A stretch of 64,000 nucleotides of DNA. Origin: Hofstenia miamia (lineage: Eukaryota > Xenacoelomorpha > Acoela > Hofsteniidae). A model generated the notes under the pieces. The model saw nothing but the letters and a program-made list of their open reading frames with translations. It had not been told where the DNA came from and made no database searches. This document shows positions 1 through 12,140 of this stretch, one piece after another; position 1 is the stretch's first letter, and each line of letters starts with the position of its first letter. The stretch lies in assembly GCA_900660155.1 (NCBI GenBank), contig CABFPE010000410.1:634605-698604 (forward strand). Reading direction: 5' to 3'. A program made the position numbers and the translations under genes.

Positions 1-345
1 ACGGATTTGACACAAGTTCCAGAATGCTTATAAATAGTTTCTTAGCAAATCGTCACCAGCGGGTAAAGGTCAATAACATATTTTCAAATTATACGATTAC
101 CAATAAAGGAATACAACAAGGAACTGTGCTATGCCCAATAATGTTCAACATTTATGTAAATGATATCATTTCCCATACCGAAGACTGTGAAATAAATACA
201 ATATGCGGATGACATTTGTCTTATAAGCCGCCATGAAAATCCATCTATCGCCACTGACACTCTTTCTAAAAGCATGGAAAGCGTCTTCTCATATCTGCAA
301 CAAAATAAACTTACCATCAATAAAGATAAAACACAATTCATCATC
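1..345 (+). pseudogene. LINE copy 1a, reverse transcriptase fragment (cut by window edge)
   Basis: This is nearly identical to 15418-15757 of the better LINE copy, covering the RT region around the GVPQG and YADD motifs. It is broken: GVPQG reads GIQQG, and an extra base in the stretch before YADD shifts the frame, so the first reading frame stops near 212. The match ends abruptly at about 345 and resumes at about 2298 exactly where it left off. It is a non-LTR retrotransposon of Jockey/CR1-like style, judged from motif wording only. Confidence 0.9.
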
Positions 346-350
346 TTAAA

Positions 351-1108
351 CATTTAGCTTCAAATTTATAAACAAGACTTGGATAAAGTAATTAAAAAAT
401 TAGACACTAACATATCTAGCGGCAGTAGTGGCATACCAGTTTTCATACTTAAAAAGTATGCCAATTTCTTCAGTGAACATTTGTTATTTGCCATCAATTA
501 TGCTATAAGATCATCAACTTATCCACAAATATTAAAAAGAGCTGACATAACACAGATTTTTAAAAAAGGAGATCGTATGATCTGCTGTAACTATAGGCCA
601 ATCTCCATCACTAGTCCAATATCCAAAGTTTTNNNNNNNNNNNNNNNNNNNNNNNNNNNNNNNNNNNNNNNNNNNNNNNNNNNNNNNNNNNNNNNNNNNN
701 NNNNNNNNNNNNNNNNNNNNNNNNNNNNNNNNNNNNNAAAGGGAAAAGAGTAAAAATTTTTTCAAAATTTTAGCGCTTTTATGTGTCACAAAATATATCC
801 GCATAATTAGAATTTTTAATATTATACAAAAAAACAATATAAAAAAAAATTTTAAAAAAAAAAACTCAAGAAAAAATAAGTGTAAAAAAAATGTCAGTAA
901 AAAAAATAAGTGGTGAAAAGGCGCTTTCACTAAAAAAACAATAAAAATGTGGAAAAAACTAGAACCAAGTATTAAAAATAAAAAAACAATAACATTTTTA
1001 AAAAAACTCTAAAAAAAAAATCTATGCGCCAAACAATACATTTTAATATACTCTATAAGGAATAATACGTGGCACATTTTTTTATGTTCTTATTATATAT
1101 GTGTGTGT

Positions 1109-1153
<45 letters not shown>

Positions 1154-1285
1154 TAAAATAGCTTTTTTTTTATTCTTTGTATATATAATGTTGTACATAT
1201 TTAGTATTTTTGTAAATATTATGTGTATACAATCATGTGTATACAAGGCTAAAAGTTATAATACAGCTATTGAAATATATAAATC
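351..1285 (+). pseudogene. LINE copy 1b (same family) spanning an assembly gap
   Basis: Positions 351-632 match 14897-15184 of the better LINE copy (RT N-terminal part, with the NYRPIS motif). After the N run, 738-1285 matches the RT C-terminus and 3' untranslated end (compare 16120-16640), ending in the same ACAGCTATTGAA tail. The part after the gap is heavily degraded, with many bases changed to A, and includes a long poly-T run at about 1118-1148. No usable open frame remains. The A-rich changes look like poor base calls beside the gap as much as real decay. Confidence 0.85.
633..737. other. Assembly gap (105 N)
   Basis: A run of 105 unknown bases inside LINE copy 1b. Comparison with 15185-16120 of the full copy suggests about 0.9 kb of LINE is missing here, so the gap size is probably not real. 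Confidence 0.97.
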
Positions 1286-1289
1286 AGCA

Positions 1290-2297
1290 TAACTGTCAAT
1301 ATGGGATAATCTTTGGGAAAAAATATTTTTTTGAGATCTTAATAAAGTTGATGCCCCTTAAATGAAAACAAGATCTCACCATTACTGTACCTTGTTGTAC
1401 CATAGACATATGTTCTTCTAACAATGTTATGTATTTCATTTCATTGCAAATGATTCACAAGCGGGAAAGCCACAACATATTCAATCATGTTCGATAAAAA
1501 TGTAAGTTGTCATTAACAGTCTAAAGTTCTTCAATTCATTCTTATCACGATCGTACGTATTTAGGATGCAATACAAGCGGTTCTCTCAAAATATGGGAAC
1601 GCCCTACAATTAGGAACCATTTAGAATATCTGTGATGAGAGAGGGCAACTGATCCAAAGTCACTTGTTCTTTAAGAATCCAAGAAGCAAATGGATCGAGT
1701 CTACATGATGTTGGCCTCAAGGCTATGATTATGTTGGAGACTAGTCATCTCAGACCAACTTCCGGACTTTAAGTTTTATGGAAAAAAAGAAGTTAAGAAA
1801 CTGGTTAGCTAAAATCTTAAGATCTTCATAATCTGGCAGCTTTGTAACTTGTCTTTTGATTATTATTCAAATCTTCTAAATAACCCCTTCTGATTGCATT
1901 TGTAGCATTAAATTTCAACAGATAATACTGAAACCATTTGGCGTTGAGCCTTGTTACATAAGGCACGAGAATTCTTAAAATCAGATGTGTGTCTAGGTAG
2001 TTTAGCCCTCAAGTACAACTGTTCAACATTATTTCTTGACGCACGTAATTTTCTCATCTTTACTTTGATTCAGAGATGGCAATCTACTTTGCACAAGCAA
2101 CTGATCTACAAAAAAGATGTACGAATGCCTTTAGCCATGCTTTCCACCATGCTCTCACCATGGATTGACGTTGTCTGATCTTTAGATTCGGGAGTATGCG
2201 ATAGTGCTCATGATTAGAGATGATCGAATAAGACAAAACATCAATTGAAGTAAGCCGGCTTTAGCTTATTTATAGTAGATTGATCACATGTAACGTG
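1290..2297. other. Non-LINE sequence between LINE fragments
   Basis: No recognisable gene. It contains a 75-codon open stretch (1951-2178) with no familiar motif. The segment, together with copy 1b, separates the two halves of LINE copy 1a. Confidence 0.5.
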
Positions 2298-2448
2298 TTA
2301 TTTCCAACAAAAAACAAAATAAAGATAAAGAAATCGAACTCGAATTGAACTCAGAAACTAAAATGCGGAATATGAAGGCAGTAAAGTACTTGGGAGTAAC
2401 GTTGGATGGTGGTTTCAAATTTAACGAGTTCGTTCAACAGAAAGGAGC
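2298..2448 (+). pseudogene. LINE copy 1a, continuation
   Basis: It matches 15758-15903 almost base for base (RT region around the YLGVTLDGG-type motif), then breaks off at 2448. It continues copy 1a without loss of bases, so 346-2297 behaves as an insertion in one LINE copy. Confidence 0.85.
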
Positions 2449-4569
2449 CAGGTTTCCGTTCTTATAAACACATTTGACAGTAGCGACAGGCAATTTAATT
2501 CACAATAGCTTCAGTATTAATGCGAGAAAAGATTAATCAGAAGCATATTAAAGGTATCACAGGCATGGTTGTTCAACACAGATGGATCAAAGAGTGAATT
2601 AAGAAGTACTCTTTTCTTTCAAGATAGAATTCTCAATTTTAAATTTTCATTAAACTCTTTCTAGCTTCCTGTCCAGCCCAGATAAGTCAGCTCTGATAAA
2701 TACATTGCTTCTACGTCTTTGAGCATAAATACACATACCAGCATACAGATTTTTGACTGAGCACAGACAACATCAACAAGAATTGATCCATCGTAGTTAT
2801 TCCCTGAATTTTTCTCTAAGCAAATTGCAGATCTGCTTATCAAAATTTCAAATTTGGCTGAAGATGAAGATATGGGTAACCTTATCCTTTCATGAAGTCT
2901 ACGATCTGCAAAGTTCCGGAATATTTATTAGTTTGATGCTCTTTTGAGCGATTTTATCTGGATATAACAATTCGTCAGCTGCATGCCAAATTCTTCATGC
3001 GAACATCACCATGGCATGCAATTGAAATCTATTTTAATAGCAGATCAGGTAGCCCACTAGTAGAGCAATCTTTGCAAATGCTAGGAGACTAATTTTTCGT
3101 TGCGCAATGTAAAATTCACTGAAATTAATAGAGGTTTCTAACGAAGCGCTTGAAAAAAATATAGAATAGCATTGCAATTTTAAAAAGCGACTGTTTGAGA
3201 ATCTCTTAGTAAATATCTGCCCTGACAAATTTTAGGTTCCTCTTTGTCATCAGAATTTTCCTAGCTCACTATATATGTATTTCTAAACTTAAATCTTGAA
3301 TTCCTTTATTATATTACCTCCTCTATTCTTTGAGTTTGCCCAATTTCTTAGTATTCTGCCTGATAAGAATATTTGTTAGTCTAAGTTTTTCCAAGCAATA
3401 CTATAATTCATTTATGATAATTAATCTGTTTTTTTCTAAATACATTAAATTTCTTTGATACTTTAACGAAAACCTTGCATAATGTAGTCGCAAATGACCA
3501 TGTCAGGTAGCAACGGTTGTTTTCTGAGGATTATGATATATTATTTGTCACAGAATAGCACCACATTTGTCAGAATGAAACCTGCTTAGAAGGAGAACTG
3601 AGCACATAGCCAAACTTAAAAAAAAACAAATGTTCTATCTTAACAAAATACAATTCCTCAAAATGACAAATGTTTTCGAACATCAATTACCCAGAGTCAT
3701 TAATATTTTGCTATTTTTATTATTAGTTGACTACAATTTATGAGAGTTTTATTATCTTCTCTATTTGCAACATTTGAATTCCATATTAGAATTTTCCGAA
3801 AGCATAAATTTTAGTAATTCTAAGAAAAATTCTTTATAAATTAATGTAATTGCACATTGCATGTTAATCTGTTGCGTATTCAAATTCAACAATATATTCA
3901 AAACTTAAATTTAAGATTATGTCTAGAAGCTGTAGGAAGTGTGCTACTATTGCATGATGTTTTTTGCTATATCTATAAATCCATAATCCTTTTTTGATTC
4001 ATCTTTTTAAAATAAATAATGACATTTTCAAAACCTGAAGTGTTTGGTAAAAACTGATCACAGTATTGAAATAAATATGCACAAATTATTCTAAGTCAAT
4101 CGCCAAAAATAATTAACCCAAAACTGTTTTATGTAATATTTATTACACTAGATACCGCTTTTGAAACGATTCCTAAAACTTTCTCAAAAACGAATAATGA
4201 TATTCTAGAAATTTATGGCGCTAATTAACAATCTATTATTGATGGAACAAATTTAAGAAGAATGATGAACATTTGTTTTCAATTTATGTCTTAATAAATG
4301 CATAAATTTTAGTTTAGCGTTTATATGTCAACCAGGCGAATTTCAGGACCTTTCTACAAACACTATCAGTGATAGTGGTGGAGGAATCCTAAAAACGAAT
4401 TAGCTGCATTGCTCTTAGTATATTCAAAAATATATTGGACGCCTTAAACAACATCACAGAATGATTTGGTCAAGAAACCAGGGATGTTAGAATAACGAAT
4501 GGCAGCCGGTTGTGAACGATGCTACTGATACATGGTCACGTTATGTGAATTAGCCTAAATTTTCTGTAT
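2449..4569. other. AT-rich DNA, no gene seen
   Basis: There are only short random-looking open frames on both strands, with no family motif, no clear inverted repeat and no RNA gene. Confidence 0.5.
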
Positions 4570-5470
4570 TTTTGAAAAACTTGATCATGAGAAATGTTCT
4601 AGTAATGATGACATTTCGACCATCAGCTATAAGAAGCGAACACATGTATCCTTGCTGAACCACTCACTCATATCTTAAATTTTTCAGTTCAAATCGGAAA
4701 AGTAACGGATGTTTTTAAAATTGCTTGTGTAAAATCCGATTGGAAAACCTCATACTTATAAACACATTCAATATAGGTCTATATCATTACTGGTAGTACC
4801 AAATCAGTTTTTGAAAAATTAGTTAATCAATCAAAGTGCACACCTTAGGAGTTTAAGCGGCAAATCACAATTTGATTATAAAAAAATCTTCGACAAGATT
4901 TTATAACCAGAAGTTTGGGCAAAGAATACATCGTGGTTGTAGTGCTCGAAAGCTTCAACCTTAACAAAGCGGCTTGATCGCATTTTTCACAACAGACTTA
5001 TTGATAAACAAATTCACTTCAACTTTCTCATAACTTCATTAATGGGGGTGCTATGCTAACGATTTTTGTCCAAACTTTTGTCCAGATTTTGTTTAAACAA
5101 AAATCCGCAATGTAGCACACAAAAATCCTGACAAAAGGTTGGACAAAATTTGTCATGATAGCATGGCCTTAAATTGGCAATACGTTGCCTATTATATCGT
5201 TCTGGAAATTATAAAAGCAAACAAGATAAATCCACCACTCCACAGGGCTCAATATTTGGATATTTACCTTATATTTGCTAGATCTAAATCCATGAAAATA
5301 ATATTTTAAATTAGTATGATATCAATGCAATTACCTGTATACAAAGATTAATTTTAATACTAGTAAATGCTATATTGACTACACTCAATTTGCCGTACCA
5401 CTTTTTGATCATATTAGGTTTATGAGTGAAGATCTGTATTCTTCACTGAAATGGAGTTCGCATATATGTC
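4570..5470 (+). pseudogene. Old LINE reverse transcriptase relic
   Basis: With many stops and frameshifts, the + strand still reads as non-LTR RT. An NYRPIS-like stretch at about 4760-4800 is followed by a SKSVFEKLVNQ-like string (about 4800-4840), and a TPQGSIFGYL-like form of the GVPQGSILGP motif lies at about 5236-5270. It is clearly older than and distinct from the family at 14859-16640. A small inverted-repeat insert (5045-5165) interrupts it. Confidence 0.7.
5045..5165. mobile_element. Short inverted-repeat (MITE-like) insert in LINE relic
   Basis: The left end GGGGGTGCTATGC and the right end GATAGCATGGCC are imperfect inverted repeats, and both arms continue into TTTTGTCC-like sequence. 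TTAA flanks both ends. It interrupts the LINE relic. The GGGGTGCTA start is shared with the complex repeat at 18930-19150, which suggests one family. Confidence 0.5.
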
Positions 5471-6193
5471 GTTGATAGAATCCGCTCTTGCCTTATCCTT
5501 TATAAGTATATGATAAAATGTCTACAAAGGTCAGAAAACGAGCGATTTTAATTCTACGGGACTTGGAAAAGTATTAATGTTTGGAAAATGGGCATATCAA
5601 AAAAATTGGTCTTAGATGCAAGGGTTCCTGAGCATTTTCTGTATGACATAGAACGACAAAAGGGGATTTACTCTAAAGATATCCATATGAAAGATACTGA
5701 ACTACTACTATAATGACGATCATACGTTCATTGGTTCTCTAATATTCATTCATTTTAACTGTTAATTATCAATGTTCATTGAAATTAATTGTCATTCTAA
5801 AACATTTTATATGATTTGAAAAACAGTGCTACTTACGTTAATTTTATCTACTGTAGCAGTCTTTCACACTTTTAGTTTGCTTACTAAGAACTGCGTAAGT
5901 GTTAAGAACAAAGGTTAGTTTTCACTTTGAAAATCTAATTTCCACTGACATTTCTTTGAAATCCCTGTTTTAATGAATCATTCTCTTGAAGACTGAGACA
6001 TTTAGTGAACAAAATGCTATGAGCAAACATTTACTATAGTGACACAGTTGTCAAGCTTTTGAATTCAGATTCGGACACGCAGTAGTGATTGTATTTTACT
6101 TCTCTTGATATATTTGGAGAATGAATTATATTTCTTAATATATAAATGTATGTTTTACTCAAATTGATTCCAAAATATACCCTTAACTTTTAC

Positions 6194-6196
<3 letters not shown>

Positions 6197-6233
<37 letters not shown>
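6197..6233. repeat. (TA)n microsatellite
   Basis: An uninterrupted TA dinucleotide run. Similar runs lie at 10148-10192, 24479-24543, 25851-25886, 29871-29895 and 35967-35985. Confidence 0.95.
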
Positions 6234-6236
<3 letters not shown>

Positions 6237-8460
6237 GCTCATTACCAAATATAAGAATCACTACAAAGTTTAGTGCTATAAACTTGGGACCCATAGAAAT
6301 TTTTTTTAGACACAATAATAGAGTATATATACGAGGCTTTGATATTATAGCAGGGGCTCTAAAGTGTGATAAAGAATATTTATCAATGAATTTGCAGATC
6401 ATACATAATACCTTTATTGAAATAATGGAATTCATTATATATAAATATACATATATGAAGTGTTTTAAGATGAACACGGAGAAGTATATTAAGGATTCTG
6501 AGTGAAAAGCGCAAAAGGTTTTAGAAAAAACTATATTTTCTACTTCAGATTCTGAAAACTGGCGGATATAGGTGAAGGGACTTCTGAATTCCCTCCCCAC
6601 TTGCTAATTTTTTCTTATATGTATCGCATATTTTGAACGATGTTCAAAATGTACCAAATTTTTAAGAAATTCTGAAATTATGAACACAATTTTGCATCAA
6701 TTGTTCAATTTTTGTTGTACAAAACAATGATGGTAGTAGTCAATAGAATTCTAATGACATTTACCTGATCCCTTTACCAGATCCACGCCACTTGTGGCTG
6801 TACACGGAACAAAAATCACAATATGAGACAGGATCAGTACGAGACTAGGACCAACTTTGAATTTCGATGGACACTGGGGCAATTTTAATTTAATATTGGA
6901 TACTAGTATTATGGCATACTTGATAAACTAATTATATATCTATAATATCGCCATTAATTTTTCATTTTGATTAATATTGATTAATCTTATCATATTAAAT
7001 TTTTTGCACCGGACAGAAATAGAGGTATCTATATATAAATATAAAATATGTTATATTAATCAAATTAACGTTTTTCTAAACGAATTCGAAGAAACTCAAA
7101 CATAATAGCAATCCGAACTAGAAGATCATCAAGACTTTTAAAATTGTTATCACACCATTTAGAGAAATGTTGGAGAATGGAAATTTTAGTCAAGTCTAGA
7201 ATGAAAAATGTTATTTAAAAATCGAGTTTTGGAGTTTCAGTATCCCATTAATTTGCAAAAGATAAAGTACTATATTGATTAATTGAATAAACAATACATA
7301 AACTGAAACATATTTTTTGTATATATTTTAAACATTTATACATTTTAAATTTGCAGTTTGTTTTCAAAAATGTGGCAAACAATACCTGCCTCAAGCAAGC
7401 ACCTTGAAAATATATTCCAACTATTATATACACAGTACTAATTCATCAAATACGTAAATGTGAAATTACATTTATGCATTGCTTGGAATTAAACAACTAC
7501 GTAATGGAATCATCCAAAATGGCAGCAAATAGTATATTCAATGTTTTAATTAATTTATTGTTATTTAATTGTATGTGTAAGTACTGTTAAATCTTATATT
7601 TTGGATTATAAATTAGGGCTTTATATAAACCAACGAAATGCAATTTTATGGTATTGCAATCTGATTGGATGTAAGGCTAGAATTTCATATAAATTCTCCG
7701 CAAAAGCTAAGTTTCGACAGTTGAAATTTCGGTAAGAATTTTTCTTCTATAAATTTTAGTTCGACCTCTCTAGCATTGACAGAGTACTTATGATTTTATT
7801 TTCACGGAAACGCAGTAATTCGAAAATTTTACAAAATAGCCAAAATTTCCATGTTGGCAGTCCTATAAAATTTAGCTAAAAACTCCTTTTTGAATTATTT
7901 TGGAATTAATTTTGAATATAACTTTTCATATGTGCACTCAAATAAAATTTAACTTTATTGCAAACAATATTTTCAAATGCAATTTACATGTTATTTTAAA
8001 ATCTGACAAGAACTAAATATGCAGAAACCAATAATATACACTGTGCTTACTTTTAGAAAAAATGAACTCTAAATTTTTAACAATAGAAAAAAGGGTTCTG
8101 TCAGAAAATATATTGAATCTGTAATACTATAGTGTTTGCCTCTGCAAAATTTCAAAAGAAATATTTGACTAATTGCCAACACAAATTTAGAATATTCAAA
8201 AACTAGAGCGGATAAACTTTAATATGTGTTAAGTTAATTTAACGTAATCAATCATTTTATTCCAGGATAGTTAAGAAACTTATGTACCTTTGCATTAAGA
8301 CCCAATTTATAATATCAATAAAGTTTTGGAACATGAGTGTTTTGAATCAAAAAGTCAAAATACTTAAAAATAAAAAATTTTTTCCATTTTAAAATGACAA
8401 ATTGTGTAAGCTCAAAATTTGAATATTGTGTTACCTTATAACTTAATAATTTTTTTTGGG

Positions 8461-8572
8461 TACATTAGTAATTTATATGTTCATTTTATACATGCAATGT
8501 TCAGTACTTGAAAATTTTGTATAGCTACATTAGTAATTTATATGTTCATTTTATACATGCAATGTTCAGTAC
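8461..8572. repeat. Tandem duplication, 47-bp unit at 65-bp period
   Basis: The 47 bases at 8461-8507 recur without change at 8526-8572, separated by 18 bases. No coding frame is involved. Confidence 0.95.
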
Positions 8573-9390
8573 ATGCACAATTGGTAAATCGTTAAATGTA
8601 TGCTTAACATATTAATTGGAATAGAACAACTTAAGAAATCAGGTTCATAAAATTTGTTCCTAATGTATTTCTTAATGGAACTTACTAGATAAAATTTATT
8701 ATGTAGAATCCTTCAAATAAGTCATATTTTGTTTACCCCTTCCTTTCTAAAAAACCATAAACTAAAAATGTTTCTATTATCAATATGATCGAAAGCTTAA
8801 TGATTTTATTAAATTGAATATGAAAATTTCATATATAGGAACAATAAATCATTTGGTATTAAGGCCAAAAAATTTGAAGAAAACAATCTCTCTAAATGCT
8901 AAATATAATACAAAACTTGATTGAGGCTACTGTTTAAAAATGCAAAATATATCTTTTACCTAATTCTAAAAATCAATCTTAGTTTACATTAAAAATATGA
9001 TTTCCTTTAAATTATTTTAAAATGCTATAGAACAGTAAGAAATATCTGCCAACTAAATTTGTCATATGCAAAGCAATAGAAATTTCCATCACGTTTGTAT
9101 GCATACAGTTAATACGGGCAAAGCAACATAGATTCTCCTTAAAATAACTAACCCAAATTCAACGAGCGGTAAAATTGCATTTACATTTATTGTAAATTAC
9201 AATCCCTCAATTGCAGAACAGATTTTGATAGCTAAGTCTCTAAAAATTTCATTTGATAATTTCTTAGTGTGTAAAAAATTTTCTAAATGTCTTAAGTAAT
9301 GATCTGGCTCATCATTTTGCATTGCTATATAATACTGAAAAGTTACATAACGTAGCTGTAACATCATTTGAGACGATTTTACTCTTAGAT

Positions 9391-9669
9391 ATGACCAACT
9401 CCACTCAAATTCATATCACGAATTTCCTTGCTTATCATTTGGCACAATATGTGACGATAGCAGGCATAGTGGTGAGTATCACCGGAATTATTCTTAATTC
9501 CCTTACTTATCTAACCACTGGAAGATTTACTTTACAAAATTCTTCAATAACTTTGATTAAGTGCCAAGCTGTTTGGGACATTATCGCTGTTTTGCAAGAT
9601 GGCATTATAGAATTAGGTGGGGAATACATCAACATCAAATTGATGAATTTGAACAATATCATTTGCAAG
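9391..9669 (+). CDS. Rhodopsin-class GPCR, coding exon 1 (TM1, TM2, start of TM3)
   Basis: This exon gives the first 93 residues of a class A seven-transmembrane receptor of the plasma membrane. ATG at 9391 is chosen because the frame is open upstream only to non-ATG codons and the product then starts with a short outside segment carrying an NST glycosylation sequon at residue 3. TM1 is about residues 19-41 with GxxxN (N36 = N1.50). TM2 is about 51-72 with WDIIAVL (D63 = D2.50). Residue C92 sits where the conserved TM3 disulfide cysteine (3.25) belongs. The exon ends AAG|GTACCC at 9669/9670 in phase 0 and pairs with the exon at 36709. The ligand is unknown; TM7 style in exon 2 hints at a peptide receptor. 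An additional upstream non-coding exon cannot be excluded. Confidence 0.8.
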
Positions 9670-10860
9670 GTACCCCTTTTATTCAAACTTCCGATCATTC
9701 AAACTCCAAGTTAAATACTTATCGAGGTATTATATACTTCCCTATAAATTCGAGATTAGGAAAGCACTTATGCACGTAGAAAGAAGGTTTCTTTTACAAT
9801 AATTACACTATCTACATATTACACAATAAATTTTTAAATTTTTCAGGGAAATAATTTGGTTAAATAAGTCATTTAACGAACAAAGTTGAAGTGAATAGAA
9901 ATTTAAAACACGTATGTTTGACATAACCTCTATGATTATATGTATTCTTATAATCAGATTTCGCCATAGTTAATTTGTGTACTAGAATCAAACAATATCT
10001 ATTTCTTAATATTGAAATTTTAAGGAGGTTGTTATTAAAATTTAGGCTCAAATCATGCAATCTATTTAAAGTTTTACATATTTGCACAAACGTAAGTTAG
10101 TAAATAACAGATTATATTAAATAAAATGAACAACTCAATCAGCGAATTATATATATATATATATATATACATGTATATATATATATATATATTGTATGTA
10201 AAATTATTATAGGTTCAAACTAAAAAAACACTTGTCAATTTAGATATAAAGCCAACAATGATGTGAATGTAGAGGCTACTATGATTTCCTTCAAAGAAAT
10301 AAGGGCAAAACAAAAAGTAAGATTGTTTATCTTTGGTTTTATAATCTTTGACTCACTTTAATATCATTAACAATAAAATTAAGATTCAAAATTCGGATAA
10401 GTGTAATAAGTTCCATCGGTGTTGTAAAAAGCCAATGAATTTCTTTAAATTGATATTTACATGTTAAAGAAATGTGTGCAGTATGATTAATCTTTTCCAA
10501 ATGAATTCTAGACGGTTTTATTTTTTAATCAATTGTTAAGCCTGACTAAAAACACAATGATCCTTTTAACATAATGAAACGTGTTCATCGACCGTTTATT
10601 TCAAAATATATATAAACGTATTGGTGGATTTTTAACAAAACATTTTAGCATTTGAATTTTTTAATTGTTTATATTAGCTCATAATTTATTGTATTCTTTT
10701 AATTTTTCTGAAGATACGCATAAAATTTTTTACAAAACCTGTTTTATTTCAAATATATTTCTCAAAACGCTGTTTGAATGGTAATTATTGTACAGCATAA
10801 TGTTTATTTAATGTATATTATTTTTAACACCTAATCCATGACTAAACTGTACGATAAAAT

Positions 10861-11280
10861 GTGGAGCCCAAATTTTTGTTTAAATCCGCTACTACGTTTT
10901 ATTGGACGAAAATAGCAAAAATGACTTCTTTAGCCAATGAAAATGCTTATTCCGTGTTATTTTCTCAACTGAGGAAAGGAATTAGGAGTGGATTTTTTTT
11001 CAATCCAAAAGTATCGCTCTACCACTCGAGTGGCGGCCGTATTTCTCCAAATTTCATCGTGTTTTTTGGTAGTATTCTGACTTGTAAGGAGCTTTAATCT
11101 TTAGAATAGAACCCCCTGTGGTATAATAATTCTTGAAAATAGCATTATGGCTTTTGAATCTACATCTTGCTAACTCAACAGAGGTTTTACATCGCTTTTG
11201 GGTTACTTTTGCTTCACTTTTTGCAATGTTCAATGGTGACCCTTCACACTGAAAAGACACTTTTCCGCGGGTCATAGAAC
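10861..11280. repeat. Less AT-rich island, possible old interspersed repeat
   Basis: It is visibly richer in G and C than its surroundings. It contains the 12-bp palindrome CCACTCGAGTGG at about 11021-11032 followed by GCGGCCG. Short open frames exist on both strands but carry no familiar motif. It may be a decayed transposon or SINE-like repeat; the function is unknown. Confidence 0.3.
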
Positions 11281-11828
11281 TTTTTCTACTAATTTAGTTT
11301 AAAATATAAAGGTAGTTGTGGGCTGAAGAAAGATCCGAGTTTTCGTTGAGGTTGAATACTAGTGTCCAGTATGAAATCCAGTTTTGAGCACCTGACGAGG
11401 TTCCACATTTTGTAACGGAAATCATACGGTTTAGTAATGTATTAGATGTTAAGCTATTTATTTGAAAAAAACTAAGTAATTGGTTGACTATTGCCATGTT
11501 CATATCACGCTTAATTAAAATACATGAAGAATGAAAGACGGAAATATAATTTCAAAATATAAAGCCGAATTTACAATAAAGCTTTTTAGGTCTCTACAAC
11601 ATCAAAGTCTACTATGTTTTGTTAGGGCCAGAACCCTTTTATCCTTTAGCATCACATGTGTTGTCATTAATATTAATTTGAAATTTTTTTAGTTTTTTAG
11701 TTTTTTTGAATAAAAAACGTTGCTGCAGCAATTTCCATAGATTTATTTACCAGTAAAACTATTGATCGACTTGTTTTATAATGGAATCCACTGTGTTTAT
11801 TTTAATACTTACTTACTTTATATTTCAG

Positions 11829-11954
11829 ATCAATTCATCAGTGAAGGCAATGTTGAAAAAGAACACAAATTTTAGCAAGAAATTGGTAAGAGTTGCGGAT
11901 GCCCATCCTAGACATCACCGAAGTTGGGACACAGCCAAAGTTAATTACAATTAG
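11829..11954 (+). CDS. Candidate terminal exon, 41 codons, unknown protein
   Basis: A pyrimidine-rich tract ending TATATTTCAG is followed by 41 open codons in phase 0, then TAG at 11952-11954. The product begins INSSVKAMLKK and ends SWDTAKVNYN; it is basic and rich in histidine and arginine and matches no family I know. The exon is less AT-rich than its flanks, and a poly(A) signal AATAAA follows at 12135-12140. It could be an alternative last exon of the GPCR, since exon 1 also ends in phase 0 (giving a truncated 134-residue product), or the last exon of another gene. It could also be chance; only transcripts would decide. Confidence 0.4.
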   Translation: MNSSVKAMLKKNTNFSKKLVRVADAHPRHHRSWDTAKVNYN

Positions 11955-12134
11955 AAATTAATCTCAATTGTATAGTTTGTAAACATTTGTATATTGTACA
12001 TTGTATATAGTTTTCAAATTGTTTATATACTTTAGTTTTATCAACATTTGAACTTGCCCATTTTATACAGAAATATTAATTAGTGGTTCTAATTGTGATC
12101 GCTATTTAAGAATATATTGTGGTTGTTTGGTAAC

Positions 12135-12140
12135 AATAAA
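12135..12140 (+). terminator. Poly(A) signal AATAAA after candidate exon
   Basis: AATAAA about 180 bases downstream of the stop codon at 11954. In AT-rich DNA such hexamers are common, so this is supporting evidence only. Confidence 0.35.

Larger units (their letters stand above)
5471..9390. other. AT-rich DNA upstream of the GPCR exon
   Basis: No gene or recognisable element was found apart from a (TA)n run at about 6197-6233 and the 65-bp-period repeat at 8461-8572. The promoter and 5' UTR of the GPCR may lie in its last part, but no diagnostic motif marks them. Confidence 0.45.

Noticed and set aside
6190..6600. Overlapping open frames around the TA microsatellite
   Set aside because: They encode repeated Tyr-Ile from the microsatellite and no real protein.
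11021..11040. CTCGAG next to GCGGCCG, like a cloning-vector polylinker
   Set aside because: It is part of a 12-bp palindrome and the flanks on both sides look like ordinary genomic sequence, with no vector sequence.
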